Source of the DNA: Caldilineaceae bacterium
Lineage (GTDB): Bacteria; Chloroflexota; Anaerolineae; Caldilineales; Caldilineaceae
Length of the DNA: 64,000 bases
Direction of reading: 5' to 3'
NCBI GenBank assembly: GCA_022824025.1
Contig: JAJEBF010000033.1
Span: 98,036-162,035, forward strand
Shown: positions 55,883 through 64,000 of the stretch, one piece after another
Layout of the letters: every line of letters begins with the position of its first letter
Numbering within the stretch: position 1 is the stretch's first letter
The notes under the pieces: model-generated
The model's database searches: none
What the model saw: only the letters and a program-made list of their open reading frames with translations
Told to the model about the DNA's origin: nothing
Position numbers and translations under genes: made by a program

Positions 55883-57289
55883 CTAGGATGTTGGGCGCGC
55901 CTGCTCAGTCTCCATGATCTGGTTGGCCTCGGCTACAGCGGCCGGCAGCGCGTCTTCGGCCCGCACTTCGCCGTTGAATATCTGGCTGAAGACCGGGTTC
56001 AGGGCGGTTTCGGCGGCCCTGACATAGCCGACGGGCATGGTGAGGTAGTGGCCGTAGTTGGGCGCGTATTCGGTGACGATCAGTTCATAGCCGGGCGGAT
56101 GCTCGGGGAGCACACACCAGTCGGCGATGGAGTCGTCAGTCATGAGTGCGTTCTGGCTGGGGAGCCAGAGGCCGGAGCGGCAGTAGCGTTCCTGGTACCA
56201 TGGGGAGGAGAGGAAGCGGATCAGCTCCCAGGCTTCGTCGGGGTTTTCGGCGTCTTTAACGACGGTGACGAGGTGGGCCTGCATGTCGGTGCCGGGGCGC
56301 TGCATTGCGGGCAATGCAGCGGTGCCGATGCCTCCTTCGATCTGCCAGCTCCAGGAGAGGGCCCAGGAGCCGTCCACCTGAAGGGCGACTTTCTTGGTTT
56401 CGAGGAGCTGTGTGCCGCCCATGCCGAGCGCTTCCAGGGCCTCGGTGCGCGGCATCACGCCGTGGGCGAGGCGGAGGTCGGCGATGTTCTGCAGGGCCTG
56501 CATTGCTTCGGGGCTGTCGAGAACGAGTCTTTCTGATTCGGCGTCGATCCAATCTGAACCGTTTGATTGGACAGCGGCGTGAAGTGGGATCCACCAGGTC
56601 GGCCAGTTGACGCCCCAGCGTTCCATGTTGTCGGGATCGAAGTCGGTGTCGCCGGGATGATTGCCGTTGACGTCGACGGTCAGCTCGGTGGCGATTGCGA
56701 GGAAGTCGTCCCACCCCCAGGCCTCTTCGGGATCGTTGCTGGGGGGTTCTACGCCGAGCTCCTCGAAGAGTGAGACGTTGTAGTAGAAGTGAGGAGCGAC
56801 CCAGCAAGAGCCGATGCCGTAGCTTTCCCCCTGATAGACCTGGCGATCATTTTCCTGGGGTTGGATCCAGTAGTCGGGGGCGGAGAAGTCAGGATCGGCT
56901 TCGATGTAGGAGGTAATGGGGAGGAGGAGACCCAGGTGGGCAAAGGTGCGGTAGACATCGCTCTCGATGCGGGAGGTGTCGGGCGGCGTGCCGGCAACGA
57001 CAAGCGCCATGAGTTGCTCGAGGCGAGAGGTGCCTTCGGCCTGTTGCACGAGAACCCACTCGATGTCGGGGTTTTCGTCGTGGAAGAGCTCCTGCTCTTC
57101 GGGGATGAGGTCGGGGCTGCCGGGCATGCCGAGGAACTCGATTTGAATGCGTTCGGCGGCCGGTTGCGCTTCGCTCATTTCTTCTGAACCCTCCGGCACT
57201 GCCTGCTGACATGCGGCCAGTGCAGCGGTTCCCACGGCAGCGGCGCCAGAGAGGTGAAGGAATCGACGTCTGCTCAGTTGCTGCTTCAT
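55883..57289 (-). CDS. Sugar ABC transporter substrate-binding lipoprotein (family 1)
   Basis: A 468-residue extracellular binding protein. The signal has both a twin-arginine motif (SRRRFLHLSG, 6-15) and a lipobox (ALAAC, C27), so it may be exported folded by Tat and then lipidated. The middle IQIEFLGMPGS, then ALVVAGTPPD-type ligand loops, and the C terminus ELIRFLSSPWYQERY fit family 1 solute-binding proteins. It feeds the two permeases downstream. AAGGAGG lies upstream of ATG 57289 on the minus strand. A promoter is seen at 57367-57396. Confidence 0.93.
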   Translation of the reverse strand: MKQQLSRRRFLHLSGAAAVGTAALAACQQAVPEGSEEMSEAQPAAERIQIEFLGMPGSPDLIPEEQELFHDENPDIEWVLVQQAEGTSRLEQLMALVVAGTPPDTSRIESDVYRTFAHLGLLLPITSYIEADPDFSAPDYWIQPQENDRQVYQGESYGIGSCWVAPHFYYNVSLFEELGVEPPSNDPEEAWGWDDFLAIATELTVDVNGNHPGDTDFDPDNMERWGVNWPTWWIPLHAAVQSNGSDWIDAESERLVLDSPEAMQALQNIADLRLAHGVMPRTEALEALGMGGTQLLETKKVALQVDGSWALSWSWQIEGGIGTAALPAMQRPGTDMQAHLVTVVKDAENPDEAWELIRFLSSPWYQERYCRSGLWLPSQNALMTDDSIADWCVLPEHPPGYELIVTEYAPNYGHYLTMPVGYVRAAETALNPVFSQIFNGEVRAEDALPAAVAEANQIMETEQARPTS

Positions 57290-57647
57290 GAACTACCTCC
57301 TTGAAGTCTAAGGTACCCGGTTGACTGTAAATGGAGTTTTGCGGCTGAAGGCGGAGGCACGCAGGGATTATACAACATGCGGACGAGGGCATACAAGGGG
57401 CTCAAAAAATAAGGGGCAATCGGGGGCCGGCAGGGGTTAGGGCCAGGGGCGAGGTGTGCGGGTTGTAGTCTGGACGAAGATTTTGGGGGAACTGGGAGAT
57501 GGGATTTGACTTGTGGCCGGGGGACAAGAGGGGCAGGGCGGGCGCATTCAGTTTGCCAAAGGGCTACAGCGCCTTTACGATGGGTTTTTGCGCTGCAGGC
57601 AGGGGCGCAGCAGGGAGCAGGGAAGAGACACGAGGCGAGGGGCACGG
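57290..57647. other. Divergent intergenic region before the sugar ABC and metallophosphoesterase genes
   Basis: This 358-bp gap holds the minus-strand promoter of the sugar ABC operon at 57367-57396. The rest is G-rich. Bases 57478-57525 resemble 63498-63535 loosely (TTGGGGG, ATGGG, TTGTGG), possibly a decayed repeat. No credible ORF. Confidence 0.45.
57367..57396 (-). promoter_or_regulatory. Sigma-70-like promoter for the sugar ABC operon
   Basis: On the minus strand TTGTAT (57396-57391) and a perfect TATAAT (57372-57367) are 18 bases apart. Transcription would start near 57360, about 70 bases before the binding-protein ATG. Confidence 0.55.
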
Positions 57648-58802
57648 ATGATAACTGGGGAAGAGAGAGGCGGTGAAAGGGAGAAAGGCCAGGCAGCCGC
57701 CTTTCCTGCGCCGGTTGAATCCACCGGAGCAGACCGTTGGGGGCGGCGGCGCGTCCCCGTGTTGCTGGCCGGGCTGGGCGCGATGGCCGGCGTCGGCGCG
57801 GCGCTGGGGGGCTATGCTCTATTGTATGAGCCCTTTAATGTGCAAACGGAACGAATCGTTCTGCGGCTGTTGAGAGAGCGGCCGGGCATTCCGCGCGAGG
57901 GCTTGAACATTCTCCATCTTTCAGACACGCACTTTCGCGGGGCGGACAGAAGGGAGCACGCGAAGATCGCGCAGGTTCGCCGCGCGACTGCCGGGGAACG
58001 GATCGATCTTCTGATCCATACGGGCGATTTTCTGCACGATGACCGCGGACTGGAGAATGTGTTGGCGCTGGTCGACAGCCTTCCGAAACCCCGGCTTGGC
58101 GCATTTGCCGTCACCGGCAACCATGATTACCTGTTCTACAGCATGAAGCGGGCGCCTCTGCATACATGGCGCGTCTTCCGCGCGGGGGAGGAGAGCGTGG
58201 GGACGGGCAACGGGGGGAGTCCCCGGGAAAGTGTGGAGGATTCGAGCATGGAGCGTGTGCGCCGCCTTCTTCGCTTTGGGCGCTACCTGCTTCAGAATCG
58301 CATGGACGGAGAACCTGTGGGGACAAACGACATAGCCGGCCTGCGCCGTGCATTAGAGGGGCGGGGCATACAATTTCTGGACAACAGGGCGGTCCGCCTG
58401 GGGGAAACCGGCGTATACCTGGTCGGGGTGGAGGATTGGCTGGAAGGGAGACCGGACCTGCAGAAGGGATTGGCGGGCATTCCGCGCGGCGCGCCTACGG
58501 TCCTGCTTTCGCACAACCCGGACGTTATCGAGTCGGAGGCGGCTGGCCGCGCCGACCTGATTCTTTGCGGCCATACGCATGGCGGGCAGATCGTACTGCC
58601 GCTAATCGGGCCGGCATATACGCATACGGACCAGCTGGCCCGCAGTGAAGCTTCGGGCTATACGCGGCGGGGGCACACTCACATTTATGTCCATCGCGGG
58701 CTGGGGGAAAGCATCCCTGTCCGATTCGGGGCTCCGCCCCACGTCACATTTATCAGGCTGTTGCCGGCGCGTGACGGCGCCGACATGGTCTCCGCTGGAT
58801 GA
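57648..58802 (+). CDS. Membrane-anchored metallophosphoesterase (YkuE/YaeI-like)
   Basis: A 384-residue calcineurin-like phosphoesterase. One membrane segment (LLAGLGAMAGVGAALGGYALL) near residues 43-63 anchors it. The five metal motifs are visible: LSDTHF, IHTGDFLHDD, TGNHDYLF, LLSHNPDV and GHTHGGQ. The family hydrolyses phosphate esters; YkuE-like members act on lipids such as UDP-diacylglucosamine. An insertion (about 185-220) of Glu/Ser/Gly lies between the third and fourth motifs. ATG 57648 has GAGG at 57637-57640. The stop is 24 bp from the end of the convergent RodZ-like gene. Confidence 0.88.
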   Translation: MITGEERGGEREKGQAAAFPAPVESTGADRWGRRRVPVLLAGLGAMAGVGAALGGYALLYEPFNVQTERIVLRLLRERPGIPREGLNILHLSDTHFRGADRREHAKIAQVRRATAGERIDLLIHTGDFLHDDRGLENVLALVDSLPKPRLGAFAVTGNHDYLFYSMKRAPLHTWRVFRAGEESVGTGNGGSPRESVEDSSMERVRRLLRFGRYLLQNRMDGEPVGTNDIAGLRRALEGRGIQFLDNRAVRLGETGVYLVGVEDWLEGRPDLQKGLAGIPRGAPTVLLSHNPDVIESEAAGRADLILCGHTHGGQIVLPLIGPAYTHTDQLARSEASGYTRRGHTHIYVHRGLGESIPVRFGAPPHVTFIRLLPARDGADMVSAG

Positions 58803-58826
58803 GCGGTTCAGGGGGCCCTTCGCCGG

Positions 58827-60050
58827 TCAGTTCCGGACGTTGATCGTGACTCGGCAGGGGGTTGGGTAGTTGCTGCTCGTGTCGACGACGGTCAGTCTGA
58901 TGGTATAGGCACCGTTGGCAAGGCCCGCGCTGTTCAAGTGGCCGAGGGTACCGTTTTCGACGGGGGGACCTTTTGCGCCGCCGGAACCGGTCCTGTCGCT
59001 GCCATCGAACCAGGTAAAGCCCTGGCCGGCGTTGTTTCCGGGCGCGAACTCCAATTTGTAGAAATCGAACTGTTCATGGGTAGCCCGGCCTGTGATGGGA
59101 ACCAGGCCGCTGACGGTCTGATTGATGCCCGGCGAGGCGATGGCCAGGCGGCTGTCGGCGCAAGAGACCGGTACGATGGCCGGCGGCGCCGGTTCAGCAG
59201 GTTGCGGGGGCGGCTCTTCTTCCGGCGGCTCCTCGGTGGCGGTTGGGGTTGGGGTCGCGGTGGCGGTGGGCTCGGGTAGAGGGGTCTGGGTCTGTGTTGG
59301 CAGCGGCGTGCTGGTGGCGGTTGGCAAGGGAGTAGGTGTGGCCGTCGGCGAAGAGATGGCGACGGTAGCGACCGGGACGGCGCCCTGAGTTTCCTCCCCA
59401 GGACCGCCGCCGCCGTCTGAGCCGTCTGACAGCTGGTCTGTCTGGCCTTGACTCAGATCGAGTGTTGAGGAGACTCTTTCCTGGATGGATGAGAAGGCGC
59501 TGCCGATTTCGCCGCCTATACTGCGGGCGCCCCATACGAGCGCAAGAACGACCAGGACGATCAGCCCGGCTGCGAGGACCGGGACGAGCCAGTCTCGAAT
59601 GGACTCGAAGGATTCGGAAATGCGGGTGGAGAAAGAGGTATGTTCGAGGTCGACGTCCTGGGGCCGGTAGTCCACTGGGCGTACGGGCGGCAGCCTGACG
59701 CCTGTGCTGGTACTGGCCAGCGTGCGGGACAGGCTGTTGTCGGCCATTGCCCGGCGACGGTCGATCATCTGGTTGGGATCGAGATTGAGGTAGTAGGCGT
59801 AGTTGCGGAGGAAGCCGCGGCCGACGACTTCGCCGGGGAGGAGATGCCATTCATCGGATTCGATGGCGGCCAGGTATTTTTGTCGTATGCGCGTGGCGGA
59901 TTCGACTTCAGACAAAGGGATGCCGACGCTTTCGCGCCGGTCGCGCAGAATGGCGCCCAATGACTGGAGAGATGGGACACCGGGAACTTCGCCGGTTCCG
60001 CCTTCAGGAGATGCGGTTGGGGAGTCCAGATAGGCAGCATTTTCGCTCAT
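58827..60050 (-). CDS. RodZ-like membrane protein with N-terminal helix-turn-helix
   Basis: A 407-residue protein with the RodZ layout: an HTH_25 domain (LGAILRDRRESVGIPLSEVE, then RIRQKYLAAIESDEW), a single membrane segment (WLVPVLAAGLIVLVVLALVW) near residue 160, and a Pro/Thr-rich stalk. The C-terminal 110 residues are not DUF4115 but a beta-domain with SPGINQTVSGLVPITGRA and YKLEFAPG, as in Chloroflexota penicillin-binding proteins. RodZ links MreB to the cell-wall elongation machinery; the different C terminus suggests a changed partner. A -10 element ends 12 bases upstream of the ATG, and there is no Shine-Dalgarno. Confidence 0.82.
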   Translation of the reverse strand: MSENAAYLDSPTASPEGGTGEVPGVPSLQSLGAILRDRRESVGIPLSEVESATRIRQKYLAAIESDEWHLLPGEVVGRGFLRNYAYYLNLDPNQMIDRRRAMADNSLSRTLASTSTGVRLPPVRPVDYRPQDVDLEHTSFSTRISESFESIRDWLVPVLAAGLIVLVVLALVWGARSIGGEIGSAFSSIQERVSSTLDLSQGQTDQLSDGSDGGGGPGEETQGAVPVATVAISSPTATPTPLPTATSTPLPTQTQTPLPEPTATATPTPTATEEPPEEEPPPQPAEPAPPAIVPVSCADSRLAIASPGINQTVSGLVPITGRATHEQFDFYKLEFAPGNNAGQGFTWFDGSDRTGSGGAKGPPVENGTLGHLNSAGLANGAYTIRLTVVDTSSNYPTPCRVTINVRN

Positions 60051-60061
60051 AACAAGTGTCT

Positions 60062-60090
60062 ATTGTACACAGGCGAATCTGTTCTCTCAA
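60062..60090 (-). promoter_or_regulatory. Promoter giving a near-leaderless rodZ-like mRNA
   Basis: On the minus strand TTGAGA (60090-60085) and TACAAT (60067-60062) are 17 bases apart, both five of six. The start of transcription would lie near 60055, only about five bases before the ATG at 60050. No Shine-Dalgarno is visible. Confidence 0.6.
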
Positions 60091-60263
60091 AATCCGGCGA
60101 TTTCGCTCTGGCAGTCATTTTGATGGGGTTGCAAGCGAGAGAGCCGATTGATCGGAGGAGCCGATGTGACCCGAAGTGTAGACGGGAGCCGGTCGGGAGG
60201 CGTTGCAGCGGGGAGCAAGAGACCATTGTTGGTCCGTATACTATCTGGATGTTGGGAATGGCA

Positions 60264-60291
60264 TTGACAACCCAATCCCAAAGGGTACAAT
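60264..60291 (+). promoter_or_regulatory. Sigma-70-like promoter for the amidase gene
   Basis: A perfect TTGACA (60264-60269) and TACAAT (60286-60291) are 16 bases apart. Transcription would start near 60298, about 113 bases before the amidase ATG. Confidence 0.6.
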
Positions 60292-60410
60292 TCGGTCAGA
60301 ACGAAAGGCGGCAGCGGGCGGCTTGTTATTGGGAGCGTGCGGGCCGGGGATTGGCGCATGATATTTCCTGCGGCGCCGGATTGGTTTGCGGAGTGGGCAG
60401 TTAGCAGACT

Positions 60411-61109
60411 ATGCGAATTTCATTGATACGCAGGTTGCAGCGGGTGTTTCTGATTCTCAGCGTCATTCTCTTTGCTGGCGTTGTCTTTCTTGCCGCGAGG
60501 GGCGCAGCCTATATTCTGCCCGGCTCGATTGACAGGGTGAAGCTGATCACGCCGACACCGGAGCGGGAAACGGTGGCCCTTGTCAGCGGGCACACCGGTT
60601 TTGACTCCGGGGCCATTTGCGGGCCGAGCAACGCCCCGACTCTGCAGGAGGTAGAGGTTGTCGCTCGCGTTGCCGAGCTGGCGCGAGAGGCGTTAGAGGA
60701 AGCTGGCCTGGAGGTCCTGTTGCTGGAGGAGTATGACGAACGATTGACGAATCTGGATACGGCGCTGCTATTGAGCCTTCACGCGGACAGCTGCATTGCG
60801 GCGAGCGGCTTCAAGGCGGCCAGTCCTTTGAACAGCGCGATTCCAACAACGGAGAAGAGGCTGATTGCGTGCATCAATTCCAATTATGGCGCGCACACGG
60901 GATTGGCGATTCACGCGAACTCGATCACACATGACATGACCTACTATCATGCGTTTCGCAAAGTGCTGCCGACGACGCCGACCGCGATCCTGGAGTTGGG
61001 ATTTCTGGGGGGCGATGGCAGGCTGTTGACAGAGGAGCCGGAGCGGGTTGCGGCCGGCGTAACGGAAAGCGTCTTTTGCTTTATGCGCGGCGAGGGGGCC
61101 AGCGAATAG
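60411..61109 (+). CDS. N-acetylmuramoyl-L-alanine amidase-like protein (Amidase_3)
   Basis: A 232-residue membrane-anchored or secreted amidase. One hydrophobic segment (residues 12-35) precedes the domain. VSGHTGFDSGAICG carries the first zinc histidine, and LSLHADSC the second; the glutamate of the third position and the catalytic residue are in the ILELGFLGGDG end block. The family cleaves the amide between muramic acid and the stem peptide. It is preceded by a good promoter. The gene is opposite the RodZ-like gene, so cell-wall remodelling is a shared theme. The end is followed by a strong terminator. Confidence 0.8.
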   Translation: MRISLIRRLQRVFLILSVILFAGVVFLAARGAAYILPGSIDRVKLITPTPERETVALVSGHTGFDSGAICGPSNAPTLQEVEVVARVAELAREALEEAGLEVLLLEEYDERLTNLDTALLLSLHADSCIAASGFKAASPLNSAIPTTEKRLIACINSNYGAHTGLAIHANSITHDMTYYHAFRKVLPTTPTAILELGFLGGDGRLLTEEPERVAAGVTESVFCFMRGEGASE

Positions 61110-61171
61110 CGCTTGAGACGGCGCGCCAAGCGGCCAGATTCGCGGAGCAGGCAGGTTTTCAGGGATGGATA

Positions 61172-61205
61172 GGCAGGGCGGCAGCGGGCTGCGCCCTGCC
61201 TTTTT
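61172..61205 (+). terminator. Intrinsic terminator after the amidase gene
   Basis: A GC-rich hairpin: GGCAGGGCG (61172-61180) and CGCCCTGCC (61192-61200), with the stem continued to the loop by CAG and CTG, leaving one bulged G. It is followed by TTTTT at 61201-61205. It ends the amidase transcript, 60 bases after the stop, and lies just outside the convergent ATPase gene. Confidence 0.85.
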
Positions 61206-61209
61206 CTGT

Positions 61210-62292
61210 TCAGGCGGTGATTGACACGGGCTGGCCCGATTCGTCCAGGGCTTCGACCTCGTCGTAGAGGAAGCAGGCGACACGGTGCCCGTCGCCGACG
61301 TCGGCGAAGGATGGCTCGTATTGGTGGCAGATTTCCATCACCTGAGGGCAGCGGGTATTGAAGTTACAGCCGGTTGGTGGTTCTGCCGGGCTGGGCACAT
61401 CCCCTTCGAGAATGATGCGCTGTCTCTTCTTTTCGATTTCGGGGTCAGGGATGGGCACAGCGGAAAGGAGAGCCTGGGTATAGGGATGGAGCGGGTTTTC
61501 GTAGAGTTCCTCGCGGTCGGCCAGTTCGACGATTTTGCCCAGATACATGACGGCGATGCGGTCGGAGATATGACGCACGACGGAGAGGTCATGGGCGATG
61601 AAGAGATAAGTCAGCCCCATTTCGCTCTGCAGGTCTTCGAGCAGATTGATGACCTGTGCCTGAATGGAGACGTCGAGCGCGGAAATTGGTTCATCGCAGA
61701 CGATAAATGAGGGGTTGACGGCCAATGCGCGGGCGACGCCGATGCGCTGACGCTGGCCGCCGGAGAACTCGTGGGGGTAGCGGTTAATGAAGTAGGGGTT
61801 GAGTCCGACAATTTCGAGGAGTTCCTGGACGCGTTGTTGCTGTTCGCGGCGGGAGCCGCCGATTTTATGAACTTCGAGCGGTTCGCCAACGATGCTGCCG
61901 ACGGTCATACGGGGGTTAAGAGAGGCGTAGGGATCCTGAAAGATCATTTGCATACGGCGACGCATGCGGCGCAGGTCGCCGCTGTTGATTTCTGTCAGGT
62001 CCTGGCCTTCAAAGATGACTTCACCGGCAGTGGGTTCGTAGAGTTGCAGAATTGCGCGACCGGTTGTGGATTTGCCACAGCCGGATTCGCCTACGAGACC
62101 GAGTGTTTCGCCGCGCATCAGATCGAAGGTGATGCCATCTACGGCTTTAATGCTTCCCACCTGCCGCTGCAGGATGATGCCGCGCGTGATGGGGAAGTGC
62201 ATTTTGAGGTTTTGAACAGTCAACAGGACATCGCTCTGGTTGGAATCCTGTGCAGTCGAGTCGCCTGCGCGCTCGGTATTCTGTGTGGTCAT
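61210..62292 (-). CDS. Oligopeptide ABC transporter ATP-binding protein (DppF/OppF type)
   Basis: A 360-residue ATPase of a peptide/nickel ABC transporter. Walker A is [15 protein letters not shown], the signature [15 protein letters not shown], and Walker [14 protein letters not shown]. The C terminus has the family's CxF-type [15 protein letters not shown] cluster, which may hold a metal. Its ATG (62292) overlaps the preceding DppD-like gene by four bases. No permease or binding protein is adjacent; the transporter genes at 23-27 kb are candidates. Confidence 0.93.
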   Translation of the reverse strand: MTTQNTERAGDSTAQDSNQSDVLLTVQNLKMHFPITRGIILQRQVGSIKAVDGITFDLMRGETLGLVGESGCGKSTTGRAILQLYEPTAGEVIFEGQDLTEINSGDLRRMRRRMQMIFQDPYASLNPRMTVGSIVGEPLEVHKIGGSRREQQQRVQELLEIVGLNPYFINRYPHEFSGGQRQRIGVARALAVNPSFIVCDEPISALDVSIQAQVINLLEDLQSEMGLTYLFIAHDLSVVRHISDRIAVMYLGKIVELADREELYENPLHPYTQALLSAVPIPDPEIEKKRQRIILEGDVPSPAEPPTGCNFNTRCPQVMEICHQYEPSFADVGDGHRVACFLYDEVEALDESGQPVSITA

Positions 62293-63311
62293 GCGACGGC
62301 CTCCACCTGTTCGTCGGCGCTTGTGTCATAGATTTCAACGTCGGAGAGATCCACCCAGCAGGCGGATTTGCGCACCGCGTCGATCGACATCAGTGGCGGA
62401 TTTTCCTCCAGGCACTTGTCGATCACAAAGGGGCAGCGGGGCGCAAAGGGACAACTCTGGGGCGGGTCAAGCAGGTCCGGCGGCAGACCCTCGATGGGGA
62501 TGAGTCTCTTTTGCCGGCCCAAGTCCAGGCGCGGGATTGAACGCAGCAAGCCGAGGGTGTAGGGGTGCCGGGGTTGGCCGTAGATGACATCAACCGGGCC
62601 TTCTTCCACGATGAAGCCGGCATACATGACGAGAACTCGGTCTGCCAAGCCGGCCACGACCCCCAGGTCATGCGTAATCCAGATTATGGCCATACCGAGT
62701 TCGCTTTGGAGCCGGGTGACCAGGTCGACGATCTGGGCCTGGATGGTGACATCGAGGGCGGTGGTTGGTTCATCGGCAATGAGCAGTTGTGGGTTGCAAC
62801 TCAGGCCCATGGCGATCATCACGCGCTGGCGCATTCCGCCAGAGAACTGGTGCGGGTAATCGTCCAGCCTGGCGCCGGCGTCGGGAATGCCGACCAGTTC
62901 GAGCAGCTCGATTGCGCGGGCACGGCTTTCCTCGCGGTTCATGTTGAGGTGCAGTTCCAGGGCTTCGGTGATCTGGCGGCCGATGGTGAGGACCGGGTTG
63001 AGGGACGTCATTGGGTCCTGGAAGATCATCGCGATACGGTTGCCGCGAATTTGGCGCAACTCTTCTTCGTTGAGTTGCAGGAGATCCTGGCCGTCGAAAT
63101 TCACCTCACCGTTCACGATCTTTCCCGGCGGTTCGGGAATCAATCGAATCAGGGACATGACGCCGACGCTTTTGCCGCTACCGGATTCGCCTACGATTGC
63201 GACCGTTTCTCCCTCGGCGACATCATAGTTGATGCCGTTCACCGCGTGGACGATGCCGTCCTGGGTGAAGAACTGCGTTTGGAGGTTGCGGACTTCAATC
63301 AGGTTGCCCAT
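62289..63311 (-). CDS. Oligopeptide ABC transporter ATP-binding protein (DppD/OppD type)
   Basis: A 340-residue ATPase, partner of the DppF-type protein. Walker A is [15 protein letters not shown], the signature [15 protein letters not shown], and Walker [14 protein letters not shown]. The family C-terminal cysteine block ([15 protein letters not shown]) is present. Its stop overlaps the start of the next gene (ATGA), so both ATPases are translated together. A consensus promoter lies about 60 bases upstream. Both ATPases should energise a peptide importer. Confidence 0.93.
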   Translation of the reverse strand: MGNLIEVRNLQTQFFTQDGIVHAVNGINYDVAEGETVAIVGESGSGKSVGVMSLIRLIPEPPGKIVNGEVNFDGQDLLQLNEEELRQIRGNRIAMIFQDPMTSLNPVLTIGRQITEALELHLNMNREESRARAIELLELVGIPDAGARLDDYPHQFSGGMRQRVMIAMGLSCNPQLLIADEPTTALDVTIQAQIVDLVTRLQSELGMAIIWITHDLGVVAGLADRVLVMYAGFIVEEGPVDVIYGQPRHPYTLGLLRSIPRLDLGRQKRLIPIEGLPPDLLDPPQSCPFAPRCPFVIDKCLEENPPLMSIDAVRKSACWVDLSDVEIYDTSADEQVEAVA

Positions 63312-63868
63312 GTCTATCTCTTCCCTATTGCCTTGTCAATGCGGTGGATTGGGCGTTGTTGGATGTGCCATTCTAACAACAGACAGACTCATTGTCAATA
63401 ACAGAAATTTCAGGGCGTGCCGTCCAGATTGGGGGCGAGTTTCGGGCGGCCATTGGATTGCTGCAACAGTGTTGCAGTGGTCAGTTGTCTGGACGGTAAT
63501 TTGGGGGATGGGTTTTGATTTGTGGGCGAGCGGAGGGGTCTGAACTGCAGGGGTTGGGCGGGGAGGCGCAGCGGGCCGGGCATAAGGAGGACCGACGGGG
63601 CCGGCAGGGTGGGGATGCGGCGCGGTGTGTGTGCCCCCGTACAAGGGAAGCCGCTTGCGGCAGACCGCACAAAACTGCGTTGGTTCAGTGATCTGTGGTC
63701 GGTGTGTGGCTGCGGGGGATGGGACAGGGATGGGCGTTGGTGGAGTCGTTGTCCTGCATTTGTATCGGTTTTGGGAATATGTCCCGAAATCGGTACATAA
63801 GGTTTCCAATATTGGGGCGCAGACCCATTGAATTCAAAAAACTGGCTGCTAAGATGGAACGTAACTAC
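63312..63868. other. Intergenic region before dppD-like gene
   Basis: This 557-bp gap holds the dppD promoter, a 17-bp palindrome-like site CTGCAAC-AGT-GTTGCAG at 63461-63477, and an imperfect hairpin at 63766-63792 (CGGTTTTGGGA, loop ATATG, TCCCGAAATCG). The last is close to the transposase end and could belong to the insertion sequence. No ORF is supported. Confidence 0.5.
63370..63398 (-). promoter_or_regulatory. Consensus sigma-70 promoter for the dppD-dppF pair
   Basis: On the minus strand TTGACA (63398-63393) is exact and TAGAAT (63375-63370) matches five of six, with a 17-base spacer. Transcription would start near 63363, about 52 bases before the ATG at 63311. It is the best promoter match in the window. 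Confidence 0.75.
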
Positions 63869-64000
63869 TCAGCCTGAAGGTAGAGGAGGGCTGAAGGGAT
63901 GGCCTAGAAAAGCATTGTAGATGACATCAATGGCATTGAGGCCGTGTTTGCGAGCGGTAGAGAGATAGGAACGGATGGCACAGAAGGTTTGGGCGCCCTG
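63869..64000 (-). mobile_element. C-terminal end of an IS66-like transposase, cut by the window edge
   Basis: The last 43 codons of a minus-strand reading frame end at a TGA at 63869-63871. The residues TFCAIRSYLSTARKHGLNAID, then NAFLGHPFSPP, fit the C-terminal tail of IS66-family transposases. The gene continues beyond position 64000, so size and integrity are unknown. No terminal repeat of the element could be fixed; the hairpin at 63766-63792 is one possibility. The element lies upstream of the dppD promoter and may have arrived recently. Confidence 0.7.

Larger units (their letters stand above)
60051..60410. other. Divergent region between rodZ-like and amidase genes
   Basis: A 360-bp gap with back-to-back promoters: minus-strand 60062-60090 for the RodZ-like gene and plus-strand 60264-60291 for the amidase gene. 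No ORF or RNA gene is recognised in between. Confidence 0.5.

Noticed and set aside
57430..63540. Loose similarity between G-rich noncoding stretches at 57478-57525 and 63498-63535, and a shared TGCAGTGGTCAGT at about 53856 and 63473.
   Set aside because: The matches are short and interrupted; without alignment statistics I cannot call a repeat family.

Overview
The window is 64 kb of high-GC bacterial DNA with about 52 genes, no rRNA or tRNA that I could see, no CRISPR array, and one mobile-element fragment at the right edge. The best taxonomic guess is Chloroflexota (Anaerolineae/Caldilineae-like). This rests on gene content: an F420-dependent NADP reductase (npdG), nickel superoxide dismutase, a RodZ-like protein with a beta-domain instead of DUF4115, a DUF6391 protein, and many Gfo/Idh/MocA and phytanoyl-CoA-dioxygenase genes, as in sponge- and soil-associated Chloroflexota and Poribacteria. 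No phylogenetic marker settles it, so the assignment is an inference.

Layout. (1) 0-7.5 kb, plus strand: a catabolic or tailoring cluster of three Gfo/Idh/MocA proteins (one GH109-like), two Fe(II)/2-oxoglutarate (PhyH-type) enzymes (one with HxG instead of HxD), an alpha/beta hydrolase and two GNAT acetyltransferases. (2) 7.5-16.2 kb: beta-oxidation genes (thiolase, FadN-like fusion), a solitary MNT nucleotidyltransferase, TauE/SafE exporter, two class I aminotransferases and a DUF433/DUF5615 toxin-antitoxin-like pair. (3) 16.2-20.5 kb: adenine deaminase divergent from a PfkB/ribokinase, then an M20 peptidase. (4) 20.5-27 kb: YkvA-like protein, a helicase-associated-domain protein, and a dipeptide/oligopeptide ABC transporter (binding protein plus two permeases). 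(5) 27-31 kb: nickel SOD with its maturation peptidase, a GNAT, and a degenerate TrmA/RlmD-type RNA methyltransferase. (6) 31-38.9 kb: a LysM surface protein with a tandemly duplicated Asp-rich module, a truncated glycosyltransferase, an epimerase, an SsnA-like amidohydrolase and npdG. (7) 38.9-53.8 kb: a DUF1998 helicase carrying an HNH domain, then a long minus-strand run: ABC exporter, tkt, DUF6391, holA, M16-like, ABC-2 ATPase and two permeases, two SDR proteins, rnhB. (8) 53.9-64 kb: sugar ABC transporter, metallophosphoesterase, RodZ-like protein, cell-wall amidase, two oligopeptide ABC ATPases and an IS66-like transposase end.

The strongest points for a second look are: an HxG (halogenase-type) metal motif in one PhyH protein; a stable hairpin that buries the start region of a permease gene; a terminator-like hairpin between sodN and sodX; a perfect-stem terminator at 61.2 kb; two probable leaderless transcripts; and several proteins that keep a fold but lack its catalytic residues (RNA methyltransferase, M16-like, SDR). 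Promoters quoted are matches to the -35/-10 consensus read by eye. Residue-to-motif alignments are also by eye.
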